Shown piece after piece: positions 1-7,805 of a DNA stretch of 36,649 nucleotides; position 1 is the stretch's first letter; the number at the start of each line of letters is the position of its first letter. The translations under genes and the position numbers were made by a program. Source of the DNA: Flavobacteriaceae bacterium UBA3179 (GTDB lineage: Bacteria > Bacteroidota > Bacteroidia > Flavobacteriales > Flavobacteriaceae). The DNA is taken from NCBI GenBank assembly GCA_002364245.1, contig DEXR01000010.1, positions 1-36,649 of the forward strand, in the 5' to 3' direction. Below the pieces are notes generated by a model. It did no database searches. It saw only the letters and a list, made by a program, of their open reading frames with translations, and was not told the DNA's origin.

Positions 1-806
1 AAATAGAAAATTACCAAAAGTAACAGACCGAGCAGGACGACACCAACATAATAGGTGAGACCGGAAAGAGAACTTAAACCAACACTAGAGGTAAGCTGCG
101 CCATAAGACCGAAAACAGCAATAGGCACTAGAAGCATTGACCATTTTACTACTGTCATACAGACTTCCTGAATGGCACTTAGAAGTAGCTTTACTGGGCG
201 CAGTAAGGCATTTTCTAGTGATAGCACAGCTACACCAATAATGATTGTGAAAATCACGATACTCAACATTTCACCGCTTACCATTGATGCCAAGGGGTTT
301 TCGGGAAGCAGGTTTGAGATGGCATCAGGAATTGTTTCAATTCCGAAGGAAAGCTCGGGTTCATCAGTTGAAACTGCCATAATTTCATTATGCTCTTTTA
401 GTGATTGTTGATGAAGAAAACGACCCGGTCTAAAAATTTGGGATAGTATCGTACCTATGCTAACCGAAACTATTGTTGTGCCCAAAAAATACAGTAAAAC
501 ACCACCGCCAAGTTTTTTTAGACTATCCTTATCGTTACTTACGATTCCTGTGATGATAGAAGCCACAATCAACGGAATCATAATCATTTGAACCAGTTTC
601 AGAAATAGTACACCAGGCAATGCCAGCCAATTCCCCGCGATATCTGCGGTTTCTTTAGAAATCCATCCATTTTGTGGGCTTAACAACAAACCAAATCCGA
701 CACCTAAAAACAAGGCAATGATTACCTTAAGCCATAAGCGACTTTCTACCAGTTTGAGAAGGTAGTGGTTAAGTGATTTTAATGATTTTATCTCAGTGTC
801 AAACAT
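1..806 (-). CDS. Dicarboxylate/amino-acid:cation symporter (DAACS/SDF family), 3' part missing
   Basis: The reading frame starts at an ATG at 806 and runs off the left edge without a stop, so about 268 residues of roughly 400 or more are present. The visible part has several hydrophobic helices. It shows SDF-family signatures such as LKLVQMIMIPLIVASIITGI near residue 70 and NPLASMVSGEMLSIVIF near residue 175. Family members import C4-dicarboxylates, glutamate or aspartate with Na+ or H+ at the inner membrane; the substrate cannot be read from this fragment. The gene begins 8 bases after the aldolase gene, so it is probably the last visible member of the same operon. In this setting it could feed carbon to a metabolism stressed by metals, which is inference. 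The C-terminal substrate-binding half lies outside the window. Confidence 0.9.
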   Translation of the reverse strand, partial: MFDTEIKSLKSLNHYLLKLVESRLWLKVIIALFLGVGFGLLLSPQNGWISKETADIAGNWLALPGVLFLKLVQMIMIPLIVASIITGIVSNDKDSLKKLGGGVLLYFLGTTIVSVSIGTILSQIFRPGRFLHQQSLKEHNEIMAVSTDEPELSFGIETIPDAISNLLPENPLASMVSGEMLSIVIFTIIIGVAVLSLENALLRPVKLLLSAIQEVCMTVVKWSMLLVPIAVFGLMAQLTSSVGLSSLSGLTYYVGVVLLGLLLLVIFY

Positions 807-814
807 TCTGTTGA

Positions 815-1876
815 TTATGCTATATTAATTTTATTATCCAGATACACTTCCTGAACAGATTGTAATATTTTCACGCCTTCACCGAAGGGCTTTTGAAATG
901 CTTTCCTTCCCATTATCAGCCCAGAGCCGCCAGCCCTTTTATTGATAACGGCAGTTGTTACAGCTTCAACCAAATCAGACTCACCTTTGGACCCACCTCC
1001 TGAGTTAATCAGTCCTATTTTACCCATATAGCAATTAGCAACTTGTAATCGGCAAAGGTCTATGGGATGGTCTGTGGTTAGGATTTTATACATTTCACCA
1101 TCATATTTTCCAAATCCTATCTCTTTGAAACCAAAATTATTGGTGGGTAATTTTTGTTTGATGATGTCTGCTTGAATAGTAACACCCAAATGGTTTGCCT
1201 GCCCAGTTACATCGGCAGCTGCGTGATAATCTTCCTTGTTGGTTTTAAATGCCTCGTTCCGTGTATAGCACCATAAGATGGTGGCCATTCCCAGATTATG
1301 GGCTTCTTCAAAAGCTTCAGCTATTTCTTTTAGCTGTCTGTTGCTTTCTGCTGAACCGAAATAAATCGTAGCTCCTACGGCAATTGCTCCCATATCCCAA
1401 GCGGTTTTTACATTACCAAAGAGCGTTTGGTCATATTTATTGGGATAGGTGAGTAACTCATTATGGTTAATCTTAACGATAAAAGGGATTTTATGGGCAT
1501 ACTTTCGAGCGTTCAAGCCCAATACTCCAAACGTAGATGCCACACCATTACAACCCGCTTCGATAGCAAGTTTTATAATGTTCTCAGGGTCAAAATAATC
1601 CGGGTTCTTGTAGAATGAAAAGGTTGCGCTATGCTCAATGCCTTGGTCTACTGGAAGAATACTCAAATAGCCTGTGCCACCAAGATTGCCGTGGTTGTAT
1701 AATTGGTTAAGGCTTCTTATTACCTGTGGATTTCTGTTGCTATTGACAAATACTTTTTCAAGACTATTTTTACTTGGTGTCTGCAATTCATCTTTTGTGA
1801 TTCTTTCACAAACGTGATTCAAGTAGAAATCAGCTTTGTCTCCTAAAAGCTCTGTGATATTTATATCTGTTTTCAT
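815..1876 (-). CDS. fbaB: Class I fructose-bisphosphate aldolase (FbaB/DhnA type)
   Basis: Predicted cytoplasmic enzyme that cleaves fructose 1,6-bisphosphate into dihydroxyacetone phosphate and glyceraldehyde 3-phosphate, or runs in reverse, through a lysine Schiff base without a metal. The 353-residue length fits the FbaB/DhnA group. Seen: the strand-1 motif LPVDQGIEH (74-82), a candidate Schiff-base lysine in ADIIKQK (about K240), the phosphate-binding loop NSGGGSKGE (291-299) and [12 protein letters not shown] (317-328). It starts 11 bases after the type II GAPDH gene, so the next glycolytic enzyme is co-transcribed. Bacterial class II aldolases need Zn2+ or Fe2+, and a metal-free enzyme inside a copper island may be an insensitive replacement (inference). 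Confidence 0.93.
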   Translation of the reverse strand: MKTDINITELLGDKADFYLNHVCERITKDELQTPSKNSLEKVFVNSNRNPQVIRSLNQLYNHGNLGGTGYLSILPVDQGIEHSATFSFYKNPDYFDPENIIKLAIEAGCNGVASTFGVLGLNARKYAHKIPFIVKINHNELLTYPNKYDQTLFGNVKTAWDMGAIAVGATIYFGSAESNRQLKEIAEAFEEAHNLGMATILWCYTRNEAFKTNKEDYHAAADVTGQANHLGVTIQADIIKQKLPTNNFGFKEIGFGKYDGEMYKILTTDHPIDLCRLQVANCYMGKIGLINSGGGSKGESDLVEAVTTAVINKRAGGSGLIMGRKAFQKPFGEGVKILQSVQEVYLDNKINIA

Positions 1877-1887
1877 TTAAAAGAGGA

Positions 1888-2901
1888 TTAATGAATTCCT
1901 AAGCTTTCATTGGTTTTGGCGATGGATTTCCCCCCATCTGTTTCAATTCCAGTTAGTGCTCTAATAGCATCTATGGTTTCTGGGATAACAATAGCTTGGT
2001 TGTCTACCACGTAGGCATAAAAGAGTTCGTCTCCCTTTACTTTCAGCATATCTTCCCAAAGAGCAACTTCATACATATCGCCCCAAGGTCTTCCCATATC
2101 CAGAAACATTTCCTTAATGGTGTTGTTAGAAACCAAGCCTTGGTCATACCGAATTAGTTTAATACGACTTGAAGTTTTGAAAGCGTTTAGCACTTCTTCC
2201 TTTGTCGCTTGCTTTTTCAATTTCACATTCCAGTAGTGCATATGGCTTAAGGTTTGCGGTACTTTTACTGCTGCGGTGATGACATCCAGTTCTGGGTCAA
2301 CACTTTTAGCATCCGGACCTTGATGGCTTGGGATATCTTTTTCGGGAACCATCGTATTCATAATACCACCTAAATGACTTTCCCAAGGGTCTGTAGCTCT
2401 TCTTAAAAGTGTACCTCTGGCATAATCCAATAAATCGGCTCTTTTTAAAGCGGTCAAGGTTCTTAAAATAGACGTAGTATTACAGGAAACTACTCTTGTC
2501 GCATTCAAGTTTAGAGCGGATTTGTAATTATTTTCTGCACTAAAGGAATGCCCTGTGGTTTCGTGTTTTTCGCCACCGTGCAAAATAAATTTTATATTCT
2601 GTTCTTTATAAATCGCTACATTTTGAGCAGCAATCTTTTTAGGCGTACAGTCCACAACAAGGTCTGATTTCTTTAAAAGTTCCTGCATATTGCCTTTAAC
2701 AGAAATCCCTTCAGATTTCATATTATCAGCTGCATCTTGAGTTGCTGCGTATATGTTGTAATTCTTTCTTACTGCATTTTGAATACGCCAATCGCTGATG
2801 ATATCGCAAACGCCCGAAAGCTTCATATCATCTTGTAAATTGATGGCATCTGCCACCCTTTTTCCTATGACTCCGTATCCTATAACTCCTATTTTTTTCA
2901 T
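1888..2901 (-). CDS. gap: Type II (archaeal-type) glyceraldehyde-3-phosphate dehydrogenase
   Basis: Predicted cytoplasmic NAD(P)-dependent oxidation of glyceraldehyde 3-phosphate. The protein has 337 residues, the usual length for the archaeal-type family. The N-terminal Rossmann motif is GYGVIG (8-13). The catalytic cysteine lies in SCNTTS (C140), followed by the family blocks LLRRATDPWE and IPSHQGPDAKSVDP. This family differs strongly from the common GapA, and a bacterium with this enzyme normally also has a GapA elsewhere. It sits between an NADH dehydrogenase and the class I aldolase with gaps of 20 and 11 bases, which points to one transcript. It still uses a thiol nucleophile, so immunity to copper is not guaranteed. 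Confidence 0.92.
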   Translation of the reverse strand: MKKIGVIGYGVIGKRVADAINLQDDMKLSGVCDIISDWRIQNAVRKNYNIYAATQDAADNMKSEGISVKGNMQELLKKSDLVVDCTPKKIAAQNVAIYKEQNIKFILHGGEKHETTGHSFSAENNYKSALNLNATRVVSCNTTSILRTLTALKRADLLDYARGTLLRRATDPWESHLGGIMNTMVPEKDIPSHQGPDAKSVDPELDVITAAVKVPQTLSHMHYWNVKLKKQATKEEVLNAFKTSSRIKLIRYDQGLVSNNTIKEMFLDMGRPWGDMYEVALWEDMLKVKGDELFYAYVVDNQAIVIPETIDAIRALTGIETDGGKSIAKTNESLGIH

Positions 2902-2921
2902 ATAAATTTTGTTTTAATTAG

Positions 2922-4277
2922 TTATTCTTCTGTGTTGTCGACTAATGATTTATGTTTGAAATTTCGAATAATTAGGCGGTTGCTTTTTTCATAAGTGAAA
3001 TAGCTAACCGCCCAATTAAAACCAACCATCAATCTATTTCTAAATCCACTTATAGATAACAAGTGTACAATTGACCATAGCAACCAAGCGAAATAACCAG
3101 CAAATTTGAATTTGCCTAAATCGGCAACAGCCTTTCGTTTTCCTACTGTGGCCAATGAACCTTTGTCTTTGTATTCAAAAGGTTTTGCGCCTTCCCCCTT
3201 AATAATTTTCAATAATACATTACCTAAATATTTGCCTTGCTGGATTGCTGTTTGGGCTACTTGTGGATGCCCTTTGGGTGTGTCTGTAGTAATCATTGCC
3301 GCTATATCGCCTACGGCAAAAATATTTTTGCAGCCTTCTACCATTAAAAACGAGTCAGTTTTTAAGCGGTTACCCCTAACCACGTGTTTTTCATCTATAC
3401 CTTTGGGGAATTGTCCTTTTACACCTGCCGTCCAGATGAGGTTTCTTGCTAAAATCTTCTTTCCGCTATTCGTAGTAACCTCTGAACCGTCATAATCACT
3501 TACCGACTCGTTGAATAGTACTTTTACATTTAAGTCTTTCAGATACTTTAAAGTTTTTGATGATGCTTTGTCTGACATTGTGCTTAACAACTCGTCAATA
3601 GCTTCTATCAAATAAATGTTCATTATGGAAGCAGGGTATTCTGGATAATCCTTCTGTAGAATGTATTTGCAAAATTCAGCCAAAGCTCCTGCCATTTCTA
3701 CGCCAGCGGGACCACCTCCAACAATAACGAAATTTGTTAGGGAATCACGTTCATCATCATCGCAGGTAATGGCTGCTTGTTCTAAGTTTTGCAGCATCAT
3801 ATGGCGAATGTTGAGGGAATCACGAATATCCTTCATCCCTAAGCTGTTTTGGGCTACGGAATCCATTCCGAAAAAATTTGTGGTCGTACCAGTTGCAAGT
3901 ACCAGATAGTCGTAGTGGACTTTTCCTTTGGTAGTTGTTAATGTATTTGATGAGGGTTGAATTTCCTCGACTTCCGCCAAGCGGAACACTACATTTTTAT
4001 ATCCCTTAAATTGTTTTCTAAATGGAAACACAATGCTGTCTGGCTCCAAAGCACTCGTTGCCACTTGATAGAATAAAGGTTGAAATTGATGGAAGTTGTT
4101 TTTATCGAACAATACAACTTGTACTTCTTTATGTTTCAATTTTTCTACCAATGCCAGACCAGCAAAACCACCACCAATGATAACTACGCGAGGTAGGTCA
4201 GAATCTGGAAGGCAGATATTATCCGTTACCTTGCAGGCAGATGACATTATTTTCTTATGTGTGTGGCTATCTTTCAT
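2922..4277 (-). CDS. ndh: Type II NADH:quinone oxidoreductase (NDH-2)
   Basis: Single-subunit FAD enzyme that would pass electrons from NADH to the quinone pool at the inner face of the membrane without pumping protons. In the 451 residues there are two dinucleotide-binding folds: GGGFAG (35-40) for FAD and GGGPAG (187-192) for NADH. ATGTTTNFFG follows near 128, and VGDIA (322-326) closes the FAD site. The C-terminal hydrophobic and amphipathic stretch FAWLLWSIVHLLSISGF (about 395-411) fits membrane attachment in this family. The N-terminus is longer than usual; M11 is an alternative start. The enzyme has no Fe-S cluster, unlike complex I, which matters in a copper-resistance operon. It lies 22 bases after the Usp gene. 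Confidence 0.9.
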   Translation of the reverse strand: MKDSHTHKKIMSSACKVTDNICLPDSDLPRVVIIGGGFAGLALVEKLKHKEVQVVLFDKNNFHQFQPLFYQVATSALEPDSIVFPFRKQFKGYKNVVFRLAEVEEIQPSSNTLTTTKGKVHYDYLVLATGTTTNFFGMDSVAQNSLGMKDIRDSLNIRHMMLQNLEQAAITCDDDERDSLTNFVIVGGGPAGVEMAGALAEFCKYILQKDYPEYPASIMNIYLIEAIDELLSTMSDKASSKTLKYLKDLNVKVLFNESVSDYDGSEVTTNSGKKILARNLIWTAGVKGQFPKGIDEKHVVRGNRLKTDSFLMVEGCKNIFAVGDIAAMITTDTPKGHPQVAQTAIQQGKYLGNVLLKIIKGEGAKPFEYKDKGSLATVGKRKAVADLGKFKFAGYFAWLLWSIVHLLSISGFRNRLMVGFNWAVSYFTYEKSNRLIIRNFKHKSLVDNTEE

Positions 4278-4299
4278 TTGTTAGTTGTTCATATTTCAT

Positions 4300-4761
4300 T
4301 CACCCTTTATCTTTATCTCTTGCAATAAGTACCGAGCACTTGGCGTGGGTGGCTAAATATTGGGAAACAGAGCCTAAAAGTAAGCGCGACAACGCACCTT
4401 GACCTTGAGAGCCCACTACAATTAAATCTGCTTTCCAATCCTCGGCTTTTTCGAGGATGGCACTTTTGGGTAGTCCGCTCACAACGATAGTAGTTATGTT
4501 AAGAGCTTTGTTTTTGCTCTTTAGAACATCGCTGGCTTCCGAAACAATTTTATTACCTATTGTTTTAGCGCCACTTATGAAATCTTCGTAGTAGTTGTTC
4601 AAGCTTCCACCTGTGGCCATTAATTCTGGGCCAATCATAGTGGGAAACTCATATACAGTTATGATGCAGATTTCAGCATATGATGGTAATATCATTTTAT
4701 TGATTTCATCTACAGCAGCTTTGCTAAAGTCTGAACCGTCTACTGCCAATAGTATTTTCAT
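4300..4761 (-). CDS. Universal stress protein, UspA family
   Basis: Cytoplasmic single-domain Usp of 153 residues, beginning with the family start MKILLAVDGSDFS. The ATP-binding pattern G-2x-G-9x-G-S is complete at G117, G120, G130 and S131, so this is probably the nucleotide-binding subtype. Usp proteins accumulate under energy, oxidative and metal stress, but their molecular role is unclear. The gene lies between the lycopene-cyclase-like membrane protein (12 bases upstream) and NDH-2 (22 bases downstream) in the long minus-strand operon, so it would be expressed with the metabolic genes. Confidence 0.92.
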   Translation of the reverse strand: MKILLAVDGSDFSKAAVDEINKMILPSYAEICIITVYEFPTMIGPELMATGGSLNNYYEDFISGAKTIGNKIVSEASDVLKSKNKALNITTIVVSGLPKSAILEKAEDWKADLIVVGSQGQGALSRLLLGSVSQYLATHAKCSVLIARDKDKG

Positions 4762-4773
4762 AATTTGAATGTT

Positions 4774-5484
4774 TTAGTTGGTTAAAATTCCTTTCGGTTT
4801 TATAAGTCTTCTCCAATACAAGTGTTCATATAATCCAGACCAGTACATACCAAAGGTGAAGGCGAACAGTAGTTCTTCTATGGGTACACCCAAGAAAAGA
4901 ATATGGGTCAGGTTGTCAAGATTCCAGTACAGCTCCACATATTGAGGATAAAACGGAAGGATACTTCCGAAATAAATGAAGTACAGTACTGTAAACAAGA
5001 TTCCTCCGACCCAAATCTTCTTATTTAAATCTGGACGGCAATAGAGTGTTGCCAAACCACCTATGAACAAAGCGATAATCCCACAATAAATGTGGTTGAG
5101 CGATGTAAATAGGGCGAGTATAAAAAAGACCAGTGCAGGCACAAATAGTATATAAATATGTAGCTTATGTCTTTGATGACCACGCTCGCTATGCGGAATT
5201 TTAACGAGGCTTCGTTTAAAAATAAGGTTGTAGAGTACCGTGCCAATCCCGCCAATGGCAAAAGAAAAGATAAGGCTCTCTATATCAAAACCTGTTTTTA
5301 TAGCCAAATTGAACAGCGAAGGTGGAAACCAATATTCTGGAACAAACAAAGGTTCAGTTAAACCAAAAGGCATTGTTATAAGGCTCATTTTGAGCATCTC
5401 TTTTCTTGATTCTTTTCTCAACAGATAGATGATTGCCCAAAGCGCAAGAATTATAAGTGACCATATGAACCAGACGTATTGCAT
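4774..5484 (-). CDS. Lycopene cyclase domain-containing membrane protein
   Basis: A 236-residue protein that is almost entirely transmembrane, with about seven hydrophobic segments. It carries the motifs TEPLFVPEYWFPP (about 43-55) and PIEELLFAF (about 196-204), which resemble the acidic motifs of the CrtYc/CrtYd and fungal-type lycopene cyclase domains. True members cyclise lycopene ends, but no other carotenoid gene (crtB, crtI, crtZ) is in the window, and here the protein sits among metal and stress genes. A role in carotenoid synthesis is therefore possible but unproven. It follows the DUF5676 gene by 5 bases, indicating tight co-transcription. Confidence 0.78.
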   Translation of the reverse strand: MQYVWFIWSLIILALWAIIYLLRKESRKEMLKMSLITMPFGLTEPLFVPEYWFPPSLFNLAIKTGFDIESLIFSFAIGGIGTVLYNLIFKRSLVKIPHSERGHQRHKLHIYILFVPALVFFILALFTSLNHIYCGIIALFIGGLATLYCRPDLNKKIWVGGILFTVLYFIYFGSILPFYPQYVELYWNLDNLTHILFLGVPIEELLFAFTFGMYWSGLYEHLYWRRLIKPKGILTN

Positions 5485-5489
5485 AAACC

Positions 5490-5765
5490 TTACTGTTTTT
5501 TAATTTGAGCGTTATAAAAAGCTGCGATACAAGCACCAATTAACCATCCCAAAATAAATGTTTGTACTATTCCTAATCCTGCTTCCCATAAGGGTACATC
5601 CATCCTAATAATGCTCGTGGTGTCTAAACCGTGCAATAGGCTGTTGAAAAAATCTATAGTGGCTTCTCGGCCTGCTGTTGCCATTACAATCATACAGCCC
5701 AAGTAAATTAACGCTCCGGTAAGCCCGAATGCGAATCCTAATTTCTTTACGTTTAATCGATACAT
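5490..5765 (-). CDS. Small two-helix membrane protein, DUF5676-like
   Basis: 91 residues with one hydrophobic helix near 8-30 and a second near 63-88, joined by a loop containing HGLDTTSIIRMDVPLWEAG. The pattern matches the DUF5676 family of small membrane proteins found next to metal-resistance and SHOCT genes in many bacteria; no function is known. It is embedded between SHOCT (16 bases upstream) and the lycopene-cyclase-like gene (5 bases downstream). The family assignment is from memory of the sequence pattern. Confidence 0.72.
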   Translation of the reverse strand: MYRLNVKKLGFAFGLTGALIYLGCMIVMATAGREATIDFFNSLLHGLDTTSIIRMDVPLWEAGLGIVQTFILGWLIGACIAAFYNAQIKKQ

Positions 5766-5781
5766 AATTTTTAGTTTTAAT

Positions 5782-6000
5782 TTAGTTGTCCGAGTTTATA
5801 ATCTTTTTAGATTCTTCGAATTCTTCCTTAGATATTTCACCTTTTGCAAAGCGGTTTTTGAGAATATCGAGCGGGCTGTCCTTCTTAGTTTTTTGATAGG
5901 GAATATCTGTTGGGATAAAGAATATCCAAGCAATAAATATTATCCATATAATCCACCATATTAGGTGCATACCTCCAAAATGTCCGTCGTATAAATGCAT
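5782..6000 (-). CDS. Small SHOCT-domain membrane protein
   Basis: 72 residues: a His/Trp-rich N-terminus, one transmembrane helix (about 12-30), and a C-terminal SHOCT motif, LDILKNRFAKGEISKEEFEE. SHOCT is a short helical module thought to mediate oligomerisation. A second SHOCT protein at 21489 shares the run NRFAKGEISKEE exactly. This one lies 21 bases after the HMA gene. The topology suggests an inner-membrane anchor with the SHOCT tail in the cytoplasm (inference). Confidence 0.85.
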   Translation of the reverse strand: MHLYDGHFGGMHLIWWIIWIIFIAWIFFIPTDIPYQKTKKDSPLDILKNRFAKGEISKEEFEESKKIINSDN

Positions 6001-6021
6001 AATTTTTGGTTTTAGTTGTTA

Positions 6022-6237
6022 TTAATTTATTTCTGTAATTGTGTATCCGTTAAGTTTGCTGAGTTGCTTTTGTAATTCAGTAATTGAAAGTTTTTCTGTC
6101 ATCGTGATAAACGTTGCGCCTTTTGGCGCCAGAAAAATTTCTGCCTTTTCGATATTGGGATGTTCTTCCAAAGTCTTCTTGACCCTTGCTACACATCCAC
6201 CACAACTGATTCCGTTTATTTGAAATTTTTGCTTCAT
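6022..6237 (-). CDS. Free-standing HMA metal-binding protein (CopZ/MerP-like)
   Basis: 71-residue ferredoxin-like HMA domain with metal-binding GISCGGC (C12 and C15) in the first loop. It has no signal peptide, so it is a cytosolic Cu(I) or similar thiophilic-metal chaperone rather than a periplasmic MerP. No P-type ATPase partner is visible in the window, so its delivery target is unknown. It sits between the DUF2933-like and SHOCT genes with gaps of 13 and 21 bases. Confidence 0.9.
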   Translation of the reverse strand: MKQKFQINGISCGGCVARVKKTLEEHPNIEKAEIFLAPKGATFITMTEKLSITELQKQLSKLNGYTITEIN

Positions 6238-6250
6238 TGTGTTTTATTTA

Positions 6251-6508
6251 TTAGTGATCTTGATGTCTTTTGTGTTCTTCTTTTGTGTTCTGTTCAGATT
6301 GATTGTTATTGCCATCCCGATGCTTACGATTATTGGGTCTTCCGTGCCGATGTGAACCGTGGGGCATAAATAAATGGATACCGAACATAACGAGGATGAA
6401 AATGAACAGAGAAGAACTGCTTCCTATACCAAACGATGGTGCTAAAAAAATAAATAGCAACGGTAGTCCACATCCGATGACCATCCATATCCAGTGACTG
6501 TTTTTCAT
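6251..6508 (-). CDS. Small membrane protein with His-rich tail, DUF2933-like
   Basis: 85 residues. Two short hydrophobic helices (about 6-25 and 31-48) begin with HWIWMVIGCGLPLLFIF, which recalls DUF2933 proteins. They are followed by a hydrophilic tail rich in His, Arg, Asn and Lys, including HGSHRHGR and HKRHQDH. The His-rich tail could bind metal. Neighbours are the Met-rich lipoprotein (25 bases upstream) and the HMA protein (13 bases downstream). Function unknown. Confidence 0.68.
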   Translation of the reverse strand: MKNSHWIWMVIGCGLPLLFIFLAPSFGIGSSSSLFIFILVMFGIHLFMPHGSHRHGRPNNRKHRDGNNNQSEQNTKEEHKRHQDH

Positions 6509-6533
6509 TGTGCTTTGCTTTATGGGTTAGAAA

Positions 6534-6995
6534 TTAGTGATGTTCAGAATGATTGTTTTCTGTTTCATTGTTCATATACATCATATCCATCCCCTTATCT
6601 TTCATCATCATAGAACAGGATTCCATACAATCTTCAGTCATCATTCCTTTTTCGTGCATCATTTTCATCATATTTCCCATCATTTTTCCATCGCCCATCA
6701 TTCTGTTCATCATTGAATGCATCATTGTGCTATCCTTCATCATCATTTGCATACCCTGTCCATTCATCATAGAACCCATCATTTTTTTGTTGCCTTGCAT
6801 CATTTTCATTGTTGCTGGATTTCCGTGCATACTTTCCATAAACTCGGCCATATATGCATCGTTCTCAACAATGCTATTAAAAACCTCTGTGCGCGTCTCA
6901 GGATTTTCCAGTAGTGCTTGCGTGTCTGTTTCTTGTTTGCAGCTGGTTAAGCTGAAAAGGCCAATTGCCAGTAAACCAATAAATAGTGTTCTCAT
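6534..6995 (-). CDS. Methionine-rich periplasmic lipoprotein
   Basis: 153 residues, with a lipoprotein signal ending in SLTSC (C19). About 37 residues are methionine, concentrated after residue 50 in MM and MMM clusters. The cluster region also has two cysteines (DCMESC), and the C-terminus has histidines (HSEHH). Met-rich sequences bind Cu(I) and Ag(I) in the periplasm (CopA, CusF, CusB and PcoE are examples). The protein is therefore probably a copper-buffering lipoprotein, which is inference. It resembles the lipoprotein at 20870 in architecture. It is the first gene of the tightly spaced minus-strand operon, with 136 bases before it that can form alternative hairpins. Confidence 0.8.
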   Translation of the reverse strand: MRTLFIGLLAIGLFSLTSCKQETDTQALLENPETRTEVFNSIVENDAYMAEFMESMHGNPATMKMMQGNKKMMGSMMNGQGMQMMMKDSTMMHSMMNRMMGDGKMMGNMMKMMHEKGMMTEDCMESCSMMMKDKGMDMMYMNNETENNHSEHH

Positions 6996-7033
6996 TTTCT
7001 TTGTTATTTAATTAGACATTAAATTTATTTTTA

Positions 7034-7088
7034 AACCCATTCCCAATAGCTAATTGGGTTATAGAGAGGGAATGGGTTATCAGCTATT
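7034..7088 (-). promoter_or_regulatory. Competing inverted repeats between WG-repeat and Met-rich lipoprotein genes
   Basis: Three perfect stems overlap here. AACCCATTCCC (7034-7044) pairs with GGGAATGGGTT (7068-7078). AATAGCT (7045-7051) pairs with AGCTATT (7082-7088). CCCAAT (7042-7047) pairs with ATTGGG (7053-7058) around a 5-base loop. The first two interleave, as in a pseudoknot, and the third excludes the first two. On the minus strand the 11-bp stem is followed by an A/T-rich run, not a clean T-tract. It may terminate the upstream WG gene or attenuate the downstream lipoprotein operon. Confidence 0.5.
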
Positions 7089-7131
7089 AATCGGGCTGAA
7101 TTTTTAAGTTTTTGTTTTAGTATAATATTTA

Positions 7132-7734
7132 CTAATCGATTTTTTTGATTTGCCATTTAGAGTTGTTTCCTTTTACGGCGACCAAATTGGCCGAAATAAA
7201 TTTTGATGTTATGGTTGGGGAACCACTATTTTTTATGTTCTGTGGCGAAACGTGTAAGGCCAGTTGTGTTAAGTGGTCCATCGTCGTTCCGGTTTTATCT
7301 ATAACCACTTCAAAGTAATGATAGCTTACCACGTCCTTTTTGAAAATATCATTATAGCCAATGGTCTCTTTGTGTACCTTTAGTGCTATTGCCTTTTTGT
7401 TATTAAAATTGGTGGCGTTAAGAAATTGAGGTGCAATAACAGTTCCCCCTTCTTTATTTATATATCCATAATAGAGCACCCCACCCTTATGATGGGCAAT
7501 CAAGCATCTATCGTCTTCAAAGATTGGGTAATTGGCGTTGTCTGTTTTGGTTACCACCAAATCATTTCGAAAATCAATGATTAATTTTCCTTCTTGGTCA
7601 ATAAAACCCCATTCGTTCCCTTTTTTAATGGCGGCAACGCCATCTTTAAAAGGCGAGATGTAGTCTAAATTTTCTAAAGTTTGAGCTATTCCCAGATAAG
7701 GGATGAGCAGTAATGCGATGACAAATTTTTTCAT
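7132..7734 (-). CDS. Secreted WG-repeat protein
   Basis: 200 residues with a signal peptide (MKKFVIALLLIPYLGIAQ). At least two WG-type repeats follow: ISPFKDGVAAIKKGNEWGFI with DQEGKLI (about 26-53), and a second with YYGYINKEGGTVIAPQF (about 88-104). WG repeats form small beta-propeller-like or solenoid folds, and no enzymatic role is known. The C-terminal half is not recognised. The gene lies between the AraC regulator and the Met-rich lipoprotein, but with larger gaps (71 and 136 bases), so it may have its own control. Confidence 0.8.
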   Translation of the reverse strand: MKKFVIALLLIPYLGIAQTLENLDYISPFKDGVAAIKKGNEWGFIDQEGKLIIDFRNDLVVTKTDNANYPIFEDDRCLIAHHKGGVLYYGYINKEGGTVIAPQFLNATNFNNKKAIALKVHKETIGYNDIFKKDVVSYHYFEVVIDKTGTTMDHLTQLALHVSPQNIKNSGSPTITSKFISANLVAVKGNNSKWQIKKID

Positions 7735-7805
7735 TTTTGGTTTGATTTAATTTGTTAAAATTAATGACTGTTGCAGACCTTTATCTGCATAACTTTCGTT
7801 GATAT

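Noticed and set aside
172..411. Plus-strand 79-residue frame near the left edge
   Set aside because: It lies antisense to the dicarboxylate symporter, whose minus-strand frame shows clear SDF motifs.
6553..7011. Plus-strand 152-residue Ile/Phe/Ser-rich frame, and similar antisense frames at 18130-18481 and 21002-21274
   Set aside because: They are mirror images of Met-rich genes: runs of ATG on one strand read as Ile- or His-rich codons on the other. The sense proteins have signal peptides and family motifs.
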